Source: Arthrobacter sp. SLBN-112 (GTDB taxonomy: Bacteria > Actinomycetota > Actinomycetes > Actinomycetales > Micrococcaceae). From it: DNA of 64,000 bases. Each line of letters opens with the position of its first letter. Positions within the stretch are counted from its first letter, which is position 1. A program made the position numbers and the translations under genes. Shown one piece after another: positions 1-8,244 of this stretch. Location: NCBI RefSeq assembly GCF_006715225.1, contig NZ_VFMU01000001.1, positions 1,364,001 to 1,428,000 on the forward strand, given 5' to 3'. A model generated the notes under the pieces. The model was not told where the DNA came from, searched no databases, and saw nothing but the letters and a program-made list of their open reading frames with translations.

Positions 1-957
1 TCCCACCAGACCGTCTCCCGCGTGGTGAACAACAACCCCAATGTCAGCAAGGCGACGCGGGAAAAGGTGGAGGCGGCCATTGCCGAGCTGGGATACCGGC
101 GCAACAGCGCAGCCCGTAGCCTGGTGACGCGGCGCTCGCAGACCATTGGGGTGCTGGCAAGCGAGCTTTCCCAGTACGGGCCGGCGAACACCCTGCTGGG
201 GGTTGAACACGCAGCCCGCAACGCCGGCTACTTCGTCAGCATCGCGGCCCTGCGGGAAGTCAACCGGGATGCCATCTCCAACGCAGTGGGCCACTTCATG
301 GACCAGGCCGTGGACGGGATCGCCGTTCTGGTCCCGCACTCCGACACCCTTGCCGTGCTGGAGCAGATGAATCTTCCGGTGCCCGTGGTGGCGGTGGGCT
401 CGGCCGGCAGCGCTTCCGTCAGCGGCGCGATGGTGGACCAGCGTGCGGGCGCCAGGCTCGCCGTCGAACACCTCATCAAGGAGGGGCACCGCCGCATCGG
501 GCACATCGCAGGCCCGCCTGACTGGACGGACGGCGCCGAACGCGCGGAGGGGTGGCGTGCCGCCCTCCGCGAAGCCGGGCTGGACGAGTCCCTGCTGGTG
601 GAAGGGGACTGGAGCGCGGGCAGCGGCTACGCCATTGGCCGCAAGCTGGCGTCAGGACGCACGGCCACGGCCATCTTCGTTGGAAATGACCAGATGGCCC
701 TGGGCCTGCTGCGCGCCTTCACCGAAGCGGGGGTCAAAGTGCCCGACGACGTCTCCGTGGTGGGCTTCGACGACCAGCCGGAGGCGGGGTACTTTACGCC
801 TCCGCTGACCACCGTCCGCCAGGACTTCGAGGAGCTGGGACGCCGCTGCATGGACATCATGCTGAAGGAGATCGAGACCGGTGCGGCAGTGAGCTCAACC
901 GTGGTCCCGCCTGAACTGATCCTCCGCGCCAGCACGGCCGCGCCAGCGCCCGCCTAA
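1..957 (+). CDS. LacI-family transcriptional regulator (5' end outside window)
   Basis: The frame is open from base 1 and starts inside the helix-turn-helix (SHQTVSRVVNNN), so the true start lies upstream of the window. The hinge motif (RNSAARSLVTRRS) and a full periplasmic-binding-like sensor domain follow, including GFDDQPEAGYFTPPLTTVRQ near the C-terminus, as in LacI/GalR sugar-responsive repressors. The stop TAA is at 955-957. Nothing within the window reveals its target or effector. The downstream gene is a surface protein unlikely to be its operon partner, so its regulon probably lies to the left of the window. Confidence 0.93.
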   Translation, partial: SHQTVSRVVNNNPNVSKATREKVEAAIAELGYRRNSAARSLVTRRSQTIGVLASELSQYGPANTLLGVEHAARNAGYFVSIAALREVNRDAISNAVGHFMDQAVDGIAVLVPHSDTLAVLEQMNLPVPVVAVGSAGSASVSGAMVDQRAGARLAVEHLIKEGHRRIGHIAGPPDWTDGAERAEGWRAALREAGLDESLLVEGDWSAGSGYAIGRKLASGRTATAIFVGNDQMALGLLRAFTEAGVKVPDDVSVVGFDDQPEAGYFTPPLTTVRQDFEELGRRCMDIMLKEIETGAAVSSTVVPPELILRASTAAPAPA

Positions 958-1090
958 CCGGGCAGGTTGAGCGGGCCGCACTGGGCCCCGAAAAAAATCT
1001 CCATGATTCTGCATCCAAATCCGGGGTTGCGCCGGTAGTAGGAGTGTCAGCAAAAAACGCCCGGCAACCGGGCCGTTCAAGGAGATGGAC

Positions 1091-1927
1091 ATGCGCAACA
1101 AAATCTTCACCGCAGGTGCCGGTGCAGCAGCCATTGCAGCCGCAATCGCTCTGGCCGGTCCGGCCCACGCAGCAGACGGGGACGCCCAGCTGTCCGTGCT
1201 GCACGGTGTTCCCGGACTGACCGTGGACGTGTGGGTCAACGGTGACCGCACCTTGGATGACTTCGCCCCGGGAGCCCTTGCCGGGCCGCTGGCCCTGCCG
1301 GCCGGCACCTACGAGATCGCCATTACGGCAGCCGATGCCGCCGACGCCTCGGCGCCTGCCATTGGGCCGGTCAGCGTCACCCTTGCCGCGAACGGAAACT
1401 ACACGGCCGCAGCCCACCTGGGCGCTGACGGCAAACCCACCGCCAGCCTGTTCACCAACGACGTGTCCCAAATCCCCGCCGGGAAGGGCAAGCTGACCGT
1501 CCGGCACGCGGCCGCAGCCCCCGCCGTCGATGTCCTGGCAGGCGGCACCGCCGTCGTCACCAACCTTGCCAATCCTAACGAAAAGACACTCAGCCTCGAT
1601 CCCGGCACTGTCCCCGCCGCCGTGGCCGCCGCAGGCACCACCACCCCGGTGATCGGACCGGCGGACGTGGCGGTGGCCGAAGGTACGCACACCATCGTTT
1701 ACGCCTGGGGCAGCTTGGCCGACCAGAACCTGAAACTGGCCGTGCAGACCATCGAGGGCCTCCATTCCGCACCGGCGTCGGTGCCAGGTGCCCTTGACGG
1801 TTCAGCGGCTGCCGGTGGAGCGGGCACTGCCGTTGCCACTGCCGGATTTGGCCTGGCCGCGCTGGCCCTTCTCGCCGGGGCCGTAGGTGTAGCCCGCGCG
1901 GTCAGCACCCGGCGGGCGCAGCTGTAA
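1091..1927 (+). CDS. secreted DUF4397 surface protein
   Basis: A 278-residue exported protein. An N-terminal signal peptide ends in AHA (residues 25-27). Two DUF4397-like beta-sandwich units follow (about 35-120 starting SVLHGVPGLTVDVWVNG, and 130-225 starting LTVRHAAAAPAVDVL). A hydrophobic helix (about 247-268) and a basic tail (STRRAQL) end the protein, a layout like a cell-wall sorting tail. I chose the ATG at 1091 because AAGGAG at 1079-1084 sits 6 nt before it; the ATG at 1085 overlaps the ribosome site. No LPxTG motif is visible even though a sortase gene follows. DUF4397 proteins are of unknown function and often lie next to sortases in actinobacteria. Confidence 0.85.
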   Translation: MRNKIFTAGAGAAAIAAAIALAGPAHAADGDAQLSVLHGVPGLTVDVWVNGDRTLDDFAPGALAGPLALPAGTYEIAITAADAADASAPAIGPVSVTLAANGNYTAAAHLGADGKPTASLFTNDVSQIPAGKGKLTVRHAAAAPAVDVLAGGTAVVTNLANPNEKTLSLDPGTVPAAVAAAGTTTPVIGPADVAVAEGTHTIVYAWGSLADQNLKLAVQTIEGLHSAPASVPGALDGSAAAGGAGTAVATAGFGLAALALLAGAVGVARAVSTRRAQL

Positions 1928-1956
1928 CCGGGGCAGAAACCGGTTGAAGGACCGTA

Positions 1957-1991
1957 CGCAGGGGCCCGGCCGGCACGGTCGGGCCCCTGCG
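1957..1991 (+). terminator. hairpin terminator after DUF4397 gene
   Basis: A perfect 12-bp inverted repeat (CGCAGGGGCCCG at 1957-1968, complement at 1980-1991) with an 11-nt loop lies 30 bp after the DUF4397 stop and before the sortase start. It has no T-tract, as is common in high-GC actinobacteria. It may separate transcription of the surface protein from the sortase or act as a partial terminator. Confidence 0.65.
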
Positions 1992-2035
1992 CCGGCCACC
2001 ACATAACAAGCAGCAACGGAAGGGAGGCGGCAGGC

Positions 2036-2812
2036 ATGGAGGCAGGCACGACGCCGGCAGCGGAGTACCGCCGTCGCCGTTCGGCAGGTGGGGCGGCAGC
2101 AGCGATGGTGGCCGTTGCGGTTTTTCTGTCCGGCTGCGGTTCCGCCGGTTCCGGCAATCCCGGCAGCGCAAGCGGGCAGGCGTCCCAATCAACGGCTGCC
2201 ACCATTGTTGCCGATCCCGCAGTCTCCCCATCGGCGCAGGGCGTTGCCGCCGCCAGCGATCCGGCAGCCGCAACGGTCCCCACCGGACCGGCCGACTCCC
2301 CAGGTCCTGCTGTCCCGTCCACCAGCGCCATCCCGGTCCGGCCTGCCACTCTGCCGGCCGCCGCGGCGGTGCCGGCGCCAACGTCACTGGCCGTGGCGGG
2401 CACGGCCATCGACATGCCGGTGGTGGCCGGGGGAGTGTCCGCGGAGGGAGCGATGGAAATACCTGACGCCTTTGACCGGGCGGCCTGGTACAAATTCGGT
2501 CCGGCGCCGGGAGCGGCCGAGGGGACCGCTGTCATCGCCGGACACATCGACACGAAGTCCGACCGGGCGCCGTTCTCGGCACTGAAGTCGCTCACGGCCG
2601 GAACCTTGATCCGGGTGGGACGGGATGGGGCCGCCCCGCTCACCTACCGGGTGGTGGGAGTGGAAATGATGGCAAAGGACAAGTTCGACGGTGGCGCACT
2701 CTTCCGCCGGTCCGGTCCCCACGAACTCAAACTGGTCACCTGCGGCGGCAGGTGGCTGGACGAGCGGATGGACTACAGCGACAATGTGATTGTCACCGCA
2801 GTTCCTGAATGA
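2036..2812 (+). CDS. class F sortase, lipoprotein-like
   Basis: A 258-residue sortase. The N-terminus has an Arg-rich stretch, a hydrophobic segment and a lipobox (LSGC, Cys34), followed by a long Ala/Pro/Ser/Thr-rich linker to about residue 120. The catalytic domain has the expected triad: His170 (AGHID), Cys236 (VTCGG) and Arg244 (DERMDYSDN). Class F sortases are actinobacterial transpeptidases that attach or process surface proteins outside the membrane. An AGGGAGG ribosome site lies just before the ATG at 2036. The gene sits between a DUF4397 surface protein and an ECF sigma/anti-sigma pair, suggesting a surface-remodelling unit. Its substrate is not evident. Confidence 0.88.
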   Translation: MEAGTTPAAEYRRRRSAGGAAAAMVAVAVFLSGCGSAGSGNPGSASGQASQSTAATIVADPAVSPSAQGVAAASDPAAATVPTGPADSPGPAVPSTSAIPVRPATLPAAAAVPAPTSLAVAGTAIDMPVVAGGVSAEGAMEIPDAFDRAAWYKFGPAPGAAEGTAVIAGHIDTKSDRAPFSALKSLTAGTLIRVGRDGAAPLTYRVVGVEMMAKDKFDGGALFRRSGPHELKLVTCGGRWLDERMDYSDNVIVTAVPE

Positions 2813-2893
2813 GCCGGTTCCTGTATGAGCCCGTTCCTGCACGATCGGTGGCCAGCCACTAGCTCGTGCGACGTAGCCGGGAAGGAGTTGCCT

Positions 2894-3472
2894 GTGACGC
2901 TTCCCGGGCACGCTTCCCGCGGGTGGGATGACGCCCTGACGGACTCCTTCCTGGCCGGGGATGAGCACGCGCTCGCCGCGGCCTACCGTGAGTTCGCGCC
3001 CCTGGTGCACACCCTGGCCCTGCGTTCCCTGCCGGACAGGGCGGCGGCGGATGACGTGACCCAGGAGGTCTTCATCCGGGCCTGGCGTTCGCGGAGCACG
3101 TTCAACCCCCAGGTGGCCAGGCTGCCTGCGTGGATCGTGGGTATCACCCGGAACGCCATCACCGACGCCCATTCGGCGGCGGCCCGGGAAGCACGCAAGG
3201 CCTTCGCCGCGGCCGGAGCCGGCATGGGGGAAGACGCCGGCACGGGAACAGAGGCAGCGGAAATGCTGGCGGACCGGCTGCTCCTGGACGGCGAACTGGA
3301 GAGGCTGGGCGAGCCGCAGGGATCCATCATGAAGCTCGCCTTCTACGAGGACCTGACGCACGAGCAGATTTCACGCAAGCTGGGCCTTCCCCTTGGTACG
3401 GTCAAGAGCCACATCCGCCGGAGCCTGTCGCATTTACGAAGCAGATTGGAGGTAGACCATGCCGCATCTTGA
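2894..3472 (+). CDS. ECF RNA polymerase sigma factor
   Basis: A 192-residue extracytoplasmic-function sigma factor. Region 2 covers about residues 15-90 (DDVTQEVFIRAWRSR). Region 4 covers about 135-190 and contains the helix-turn-helix ISRKLGLPLGTVKSHIRRS. I chose GTG at 2894 because AAGGAG (2882-2887) is 6 nt upstream; an in-frame ATG at 2825 would add 23 unconserved residues with no ribosome site. It overlaps the following anti-sigma gene by 14 nt, the usual sign of a co-produced sigma/anti-sigma pair of the SigK/RskA type. Its promoter target was not identified. Confidence 0.9.
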   Translation: MTLPGHASRGWDDALTDSFLAGDEHALAAAYREFAPLVHTLALRSLPDRAAADDVTQEVFIRAWRSRSTFNPQVARLPAWIVGITRNAITDAHSAAAREARKAFAAAGAGMGEDAGTGTEAAEMLADRLLLDGELERLGEPQGSIMKLAFYEDLTHEQISRKLGLPLGTVKSHIRRSLSHLRSRLEVDHAAS

Positions 3473-4241
3473 TCCGGAACAGTTGAGCCTCCTGGCGCTC
3501 TATGACGGCTGGGAGGACCCGGCCGGCCGCGGGCACCTTGCAGCCTGCCCAGAGTGCGCCGCGGACTATGCCGCCCTGCGCCGCACCGTGGATGCGGTGA
3601 AGACAACCCCTGACACCAGCCACTTGACCGTCCCGGGCCCGCAGGTATGGGCTGGAATCCACCGGGAACTGGGTCTGTCCGAGTCGGTGCGGGAGGACCC
3701 GCTGTCCCCGCACAGGGCCAAGGAGGCGGCGAAGGAAACCCCCGCAGCCCCTGCCGCGGCGCCGGCACCTGCGCACGTGCCGCCGTCGAACGTTGTTCCC
3801 CTCCGCCGACGGACCTGGTGGCAGCGCCCCGGTACCTGGGTGGCAGCTGCCGCGGCAGCCGTCCTGGTGGTTGTGGGCGCGGTGTTGACGGTGACCCGTC
3901 CGCCCCAGCCCCAGCAGTTGGCCGCTGCCCAGCTGACACCGCTGCCCCAGCACTCCGCCGCAGGATCGGCCAAGGTGGTGACGGCAAGCGATGGGTCCCG
4001 CAACCTGGAAATCAACCTGGACAAGGATGAAGCCAAGGGCTACCAGGAGGTGTGGCTGATCGCCCCGGACCTTTCCCGGCTGGTCAGCCTGGGCGTCATG
4101 AACTCCACATCCGGAACGTTCCAGGTGCCCGCGGGCCTGGACCTCTCCCAGTACCCGGTGGTGGATGTGTCAGACGAGCCCATGGACGGCAACCCGGCGC
4201 ATTCCAGCGTGAGCATCGCCAGGGGCACGCTCACGTCCTGA
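3459..4241 (+). CDS. RskA-family membrane anti-sigma factor
   Basis: A 260-residue single-pass membrane protein. The cytoplasmic N-terminus carries a ZAS-type zinc motif (His26, Cys30, Cys33: HLAACPEC) that binds and holds the sigma factor. A Pro/Ala-rich linker, one transmembrane segment (about 126-146) and an extracellular RskA-like domain (about 160-255, with EVWLIAPDLSRLVSLGVM) follow. It overlaps the upstream sigma factor gene by 14 nt. In known RskA systems, regulated proteolysis of the anti-sigma releases the sigma factor. The signal here is unknown. Confidence 0.9.
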   Translation: MPHLDPEQLSLLALYDGWEDPAGRGHLAACPECAADYAALRRTVDAVKTTPDTSHLTVPGPQVWAGIHRELGLSESVREDPLSPHRAKEAAKETPAAPAAAPAPAHVPPSNVVPLRRRTWWQRPGTWVAAAAAAVLVVVGAVLTVTRPPQPQQLAAAQLTPLPQHSAAGSAKVVTASDGSRNLEINLDKDEAKGYQEVWLIAPDLSRLVSLGVMNSTSGTFQVPAGLDLSQYPVVDVSDEPMDGNPAHSSVSIARGTLTS

Positions 4242-4743
4242 CGGGATCCTGCTTCCGGCGAAGTGCCCGGGCCCACCGGCTGAGCCTGTTCCACCCGACC
4301 ACAGTGGCGGCCGTAACGAGTGCCGCGCCGGCATGCAGATACAGCATCAGGTGCAGTGAGTGGCTGGCCGGGGAGGCGGGCGACGACGGCGCGGCCGGAG
4401 GGGGCGGCCCGCCATGGCCGTGGCCCGGCAACGGGACGGCACTGGCCGTGGCGAAGGCGGCGAAGGCCAGGTGCAGCAGTTGCTGTGCGGCAGCGGCTGC
4501 CACCAGGACTGCCCAGCCGGGAAGCTGCGCGGACGCCGGCCGGTTCCGGCCCACGACAAGTCGCTCCAGGACAACGGCCCCCAGGCTCAGCAGGGCCGCC
4601 AGCGCCGCAACAATGGCGATTGCGGGCGCCTGGCCCCCGCCCGCAACATGGGCGGCCAGTCCCGGGACGGCGGCGAGCGGTCCAGCGAGCCAGCTGGGGG
4701 CGCTGATGAGGTCAGGCCGGCGATCCGTCTGTGTGCCCGCCAT
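4231..4743 (-). CDS. hypothetical integral membrane protein
   Basis: A 170-residue protein with about four hydrophobic segments (AGPLAAVPGLAAHVAGG, AIAIVAALAALLSLGAVVLE, GWAVLVAAAAAQQLLHLAFA and LMLYLHAGAALVTAATVVGW). A His/Gly/Pro-rich loop (GHGHGGPPPPAAP) lies before the last helix and the C-terminus is basic. GGGAGGGGGC lies upstream of the ATG at 4743, which I prefer over longer upstream reading. Its 3' end overlaps the anti-sigma gene by 11 nt in convergent orientation. I recognise no family. The histidine-rich loop could bind metal, but that is speculation. Confidence 0.7.
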   Translation of the reverse strand: MAGTQTDRRPDLISAPSWLAGPLAAVPGLAAHVAGGGQAPAIAIVAALAALLSLGAVVLERLVVGRNRPASAQLPGWAVLVAAAAAQQLLHLAFAAFATASAVPLPGHGHGGPPPPAAPSSPASPASHSLHLMLYLHAGAALVTAATVVGWNRLSRWARALRRKQDPVRT

Positions 4744-4816
4744 CCGTGCGCCCCCTCCCGCTGCCTGGTCCTGGTTCTTCCCTACCCAATCGGGCCGGCA
4801 TGAACCATGAACCGCG

Positions 4817-5773
4817 TCAGCGGCCGAAGTGTGAGCGCGGCGCACCTTCCGGCAGCCGGTCCAGCAGCTCTTCTGCCACCTTGCGCACCTTGATGTTCCG
4901 GTGGCTCGACGCCTTGGCAAGGATGGAGAAGGCTTCCTCGTAGGAGCACCTGTTCTGCGCCATGATCACCCCGCAGGCAACGTTGATGGACGTGCGGCTG
5001 TCCAGGGCCGAGCGGAGGTCGGTGGCCAGCGAGCGGGCCGCGTGCAGGTTGATTGCCATTTGCAGGCTCTTGGTTGCCAGTGCCGCAAACGTGCGTGCCT
5101 CGGCAATGGCCTGCAGCGGGAAGGCTTTGGAGTCGTGGGCGAAGAAGGCCAGCGCCGCGGCGGTCTGGCCGGGCTCCTTGCTGTTGCCCTGGTTGTCTGC
5201 CGGGAGGTCAGTGTCCAGGCGGAGCCGCACGGCCAGGGCGCTGCCGAACCCGGACAGCTGCAGCTGCGCGGAGTAGTTCTGCCACCGGAAGTCCCCGTTC
5301 CGCTGGAGAACCGCAACAGGGTGACCGCCGGACATCACGTCCGTAACCGGGCCCTCGGCCATGTCCCGTTCCCAGTCCAGCAGGCGCTCCACTTCAACGG
5401 TGGTACCCGTAGTGGCTGGCGTCCGTTTGGGCTGGTGCAGCACCAGGCCGCAGCCGACGTCGATCCCGGCCGTGGCGGCCACATGCCCGGCTGAAGCAGC
5501 CACCAGCAGGTCAAGGGATTCGGAGAGGGTTTGCGCACCGTTGACCAGGTCCAGCACCAGGGCCGGGTTCCGGGGCGCACCCCGTTCCCGGCCAGCGGGC
5601 TCCGGATGGGGCACGCGCAGCCTGCGGGCGCCTGCAGGGTGGGGAGGGCCGGCGACGGCTGGGGGAGAGCCCTTGGTCTCGAAGGACTCCTCGTCGCCGG
5701 CCCCGCTTGATACCCGTGTCCTATGGACCGGGAAGCCTGGGTTTACCTGTCGTGCATGCATTGCCAGTCTCAC
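4817..5773 (-). CDS. GAF and ANTAR domain regulator
   Basis: A protein of about 318 residues. An N-terminal Pro/Arg-rich region of low conservation is followed by a GAF-like sensor domain (about 70-240) and a C-terminal ANTAR domain (about 252-306, with SINVACGVIMAQNRCSYEEA). ANTAR domains are three-helix RNA-binding units that prevent transcription termination at paired hairpins in target leaders. The start is uncertain: the GTG at 5773 lies right after AGGGGGG, and an ATG at 5761 is also possible. It is separated by about 300 bp from the divergently transcribed arabinofuranosidase gene. A second GAF-ANTAR protein lies at 54742-55494. Its RNA target is unknown. Confidence 0.85.
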   Translation of the reverse strand: MRLAMHARQVNPGFPVHRTRVSSGAGDEESFETKGSPPAVAGPPHPAGARRLRVPHPEPAGRERGAPRNPALVLDLVNGAQTLSESLDLLVAASAGHVAATAGIDVGCGLVLHQPKRTPATTGTTVEVERLLDWERDMAEGPVTDVMSGGHPVAVLQRNGDFRWQNYSAQLQLSGFGSALAVRLRLDTDLPADNQGNSKEPGQTAAALAFFAHDSKAFPLQAIAEARTFAALATKSLQMAINLHAARSLATDLRSALDSRTSINVACGVIMAQNRCSYEEAFSILAKASSHRNIKVRKVAEELLDRLPEGAPRSHFGR

Positions 5774-6001
5774 ACCCCCCTAGTGAGCCAAGTACCGCCG
5801 AAGCAGAACAGGTCTTGTCTCTGTGAAAAACCTAATTGCCGTCCAGCCTCCGGTGGATGCGTAGCTGGTACCTGTTTTTTCGATTAGGTAGTACTTGGAC
5901 CGCCGCCTGCGCCGCCCCTGTGGATTGTTGCCGCAGGTGAGCGCTGCCTGGCATGGCAACCCAGGGGAGCGGCGGTGTTGTACCGCAGGGGATGAAAACA
6001 C

Positions 6002-6030
6002 TTGACTCCCGGAGCGGCGCCCTCAAGAAT
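6002..6030 (+). promoter_or_regulatory. promoter of arabinofuranosidase gene
   Basis: TTGACT (6002-6007) and AAGAAT (6025-6030) are separated by 17 bp, about 40 bp before the GTG start. A LacI-type palindrome follows directly, where the transcript would begin. The assignment is by eye. Confidence 0.5.
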
Positions 6031-6033
6031 GTT

Positions 6034-6049
6034 TTTATAACGTTGTAAA
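6034..6049. promoter_or_regulatory. LacI-type operator before GH51 gene
   Basis: TTTATAACGTTGTAAA is a 16-bp palindrome with one mismatched pair and the central CG typical of LacI/GalR operators. It lies at the presumed transcription start, so a bound repressor would block the gene. The nearby LacI gene at 8244 is the closest candidate, which is an inference. Confidence 0.65.
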
Positions 6050-6070
6050 GACCGAGCCGAGGATGCTTTC

Positions 6071-7597
6071 GTGACCCAGCCAGAACCCGCCGCAGCAAAA
6101 ATCACCGTCGACCCGTCGTTCACCGTGGGGCCTGTCCGGCGTCGTACTTTCGGTGCCTTTGTTGAGCACCTTGGCCGGTGCGTGTACACCGGCATCTTTG
6201 AACCGGACCACCCCGATGCCGACGGCGACGGCTTCCGTACGGACGTCCTTGAGCTCACCCGTGAACTGGGCGTATCCACCGTCCGGTACCCGGGCGGGAA
6301 CTTCGTGTCCGGCTACCGCTGGGAGGACGGCGTAGGCCCGGTGGACCAGCGGCCCGTGCGCCTGGACCTCGCATGGCATTCCACCGATCCCAACAGCGTG
6401 GGCGTGGACGAGTTCGCCAAGTGGTCCGCCAAGGCCGGCGTGGAACCTATGATGGCGGTGAACCTGGGCACCCGAGGGGTCCAGGAGGCGCTGGACCTCC
6501 TCGAGTACTGCAACATCGACGGCGGCACCGCCCTGTCCGGGCAGCGCCGCGCAAATGGTGCAGTGGACGGCTACGGCATCAGGATGTGGTGCCTGGGCAA
6601 CGAAATGGACGGGCCCTGGCAGATCGGGCACAAAAACGCCCTGGAATACGGGCGCCTGGCTGCCGACACCGCCCGTGCCATGCGCATGGTGGAACCGGAC
6701 CTGGAACTGGTGGCCTGCGGCAGCTCCGGCCCCACCATGCCCACGTTCGGTGAGTGGGAGCGCGTTGTCCTGACAGAAACCTACGAGCTGGTGGACCTGA
6801 TCTCGGCGCACCAGTATTTCGAGGACTTCGGCGACCTCCAGGAACACCTCGCCGCCGGACACAAAATGGATGCCTTCATCCATGACATCATCAGCCACAT
6901 CGACCATGTGAAGTCGGTGAAGAAGTCCAGCAAACAGGTGAACATCTCCTTCGACGAGTGGAACGTCTGGCACATGAGCCGCGACGAATCCAAGGTGCCC
7001 ACCGGCAAGGACTGGCCGGTGGCCCCCGTCCTGCTGGAGGACACCTACACGGTGGCGGATGCCGTGGTGGTGGGAGACCTGCTGGTCACGCTGCTCCGCA
7101 ACACCGACCGCGTCCACTCAGCCAGCCTGGCGCAGCTGGTGAACGTCATCGCCCCCATCATGACCGAGCCGGGCGGCCGCGCCTGGAAGCAGACCACCTT
7201 CCACCCGTTCGCCCTGACCTCCCGGTACGCTTCCGGCACCGTCCTGCAGCTCGCCGTCGAATCCCCGCTGGTCAGCGGCGGCAAGACAACCGATGTTGCC
7301 GCACTGTCCGCCGTCGCCACCTATGACGCGGACAAGGGCGAGGCCGTGGTGTTCGCCGTCAACCGGTCAGCGGAGCAGGCGCTGACGCTGGATGCGGCCG
7401 TGGCGGGGCTGGGTGATGTCCGACTGGTGGAGGCGCTGACCTATGCCCACAAGGACCCGTACTGGAAGGCCAGCGCCGATGATTCCACCTCGGTCCTGCC
7501 AACGGAAAACGGCTCCGTGAAGGTGGACGGCGGCCGGCTTACCGCCGAACTCCCCGCCGTTTCCTGGTCCATGATCCGGCTGGCCGTGAACAGCTGA
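6071..7597 (+). CDS. abfA: GH51 alpha-L-arabinofuranosidase
   Basis: A 508-residue enzyme of glycoside hydrolase family 51, which releases terminal alpha-L-arabinofuranose from arabinan, arabinoxylan or arabino-oligosaccharides. The TIM barrel holds the expected acid/base Glu178 (CLGNEMDGPW) and nucleophile Glu296 (NISFDEWNVWH); YPGGNFVSGY near residue 73 is also typical. No signal peptide is present, so it acts inside the cell on imported oligosaccharides. It starts at GTG 6071 with GAGG 8 nt upstream. It has its own promoter and LacI-type operator just before it. Length and motifs match the family. Confidence 0.95.
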   Translation: MTQPEPAAAKITVDPSFTVGPVRRRTFGAFVEHLGRCVYTGIFEPDHPDADGDGFRTDVLELTRELGVSTVRYPGGNFVSGYRWEDGVGPVDQRPVRLDLAWHSTDPNSVGVDEFAKWSAKAGVEPMMAVNLGTRGVQEALDLLEYCNIDGGTALSGQRRANGAVDGYGIRMWCLGNEMDGPWQIGHKNALEYGRLAADTARAMRMVEPDLELVACGSSGPTMPTFGEWERVVLTETYELVDLISAHQYFEDFGDLQEHLAAGHKMDAFIHDIISHIDHVKSVKKSSKQVNISFDEWNVWHMSRDESKVPTGKDWPVAPVLLEDTYTVADAVVVGDLLVTLLRNTDRVHSASLAQLVNVIAPIMTEPGGRAWKQTTFHPFALTSRYASGTVLQLAVESPLVSGGKTTDVAALSAVATYDADKGEAVVFAVNRSAEQALTLDAAVAGLGDVRLVEALTYAHKDPYWKASADDSTSVLPTENGSVKVDGGRLTAELPAVSWSMIRLAVNS

Positions 7598-7665
7598 CGC
7601 ACCGGGGCAGCAGGGCGGGGGCATCCTTATGACGACGGCGGCCCGCAGGTGGGAGGATGGACGGC

Positions 7666-8244
7666 ATGGAACTGCACATCACGGGCGATCCCGCCGCGGA
7701 CAAGTTGTTGAGTGAGGACGACTTCGCCCTGCTGACCGGCATGCTGCTGGACCAGCAGGTGACCATGGAATCGGCCTTCGCCGGTCCTGAGAAGATCCGC
7801 AGCCGGATTGGGTCGCTGAAGCCGGAGGCCATTGCCGCCCAGGACCCCCAGGCGTTCGTGGAGATGTTCAAGGAACGGCCCGCCGTCCACCGTTTCCCGG
7901 GTTCCATGGCCGCCCGGGTCCAGGCGCTGGCCGAGGCCGTCCAAAACGAGTGGGACGGCGACGCTGCGGCCATCTGGACCAAAGGTTCACCGGACGGCGC
8001 CGAGGTGCTGCGCCGGCTTAAGGCCCTGCCCGGATTCGGTGAGCAGAAGGCGAAGATCTTCCTGGCCCTCCTGGGCAAGCAGCGTGGCCTCCAGGCGCAC
8101 GAATGGCGTGAAGCCGCCGGCCACTACGGCGAGGACGGAAGCTACCTTTCGGTGGCAGACATCGTGGATCCGGAATCCCTGGCAAAGGTGCGCGCCAGCA
8201 AGCAGGCTGCCAAAGCGGCGGCGAAAGCAGGGAAAGAACGTTAA
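7666..8244 (+). CDS. HhH-GPD family base-excision DNA glycosylase-like protein
   Basis: A 192-residue protein of the short actinobacterial HhH-GPD group. The helix-hairpin-helix is visible as LKALPGFGEQKAKIFLALLG (about 120-140). An early segment (LLTGMLLDQQVTMESAF) is typical of this group, and a Lys/Ala-rich tail ends it (QAAKAAAKAGKER). Such proteins excise damaged bases, but the substrate of this subgroup is not firmly known. I chose ATG 7666 because GGGAGG (7651-7656) abuts the alternative ATG at 7657 but is well spaced for 7666. It overlaps the downstream LacI gene by 1 nt, so the two are translationally coupled. Confidence 0.8.
   Translation: MELHITGDPAADKLLSEDDFALLTGMLLDQQVTMESAFAGPEKIRSRIGSLKPEAIAAQDPQAFVEMFKERPAVHRFPGSMAARVQALAEAVQNEWDGDAAAIWTKGSPDGAEVLRRLKALPGFGEQKAKIFLALLGKQRGLQAHEWREAAGHYGEDGSYLSVADIVDPESLAKVRASKQAAKAAAKAGKER

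Noticed and set aside
974-998. GC hairpin followed by seven A residues after the first LacI gene, considered as a terminator.
   Set aside because: The stem is only about 5 bp, and an A-tract follows on the plus strand instead of the T-tract needed for termination.
2825-2893. Upstream ATG start for the ECF sigma factor.
   Set aside because: It has no ribosome site and adds residues not seen in the family, whereas GTG 2894 has AAGGAG at ideal spacing.
5780-6001. 73-codon minus-strand frame in the gap before the arabinofuranosidase gene.
   Set aside because: It has no ribosome site and no recognisable features, and the region is better explained as promoter and leader of the two divergent genes.
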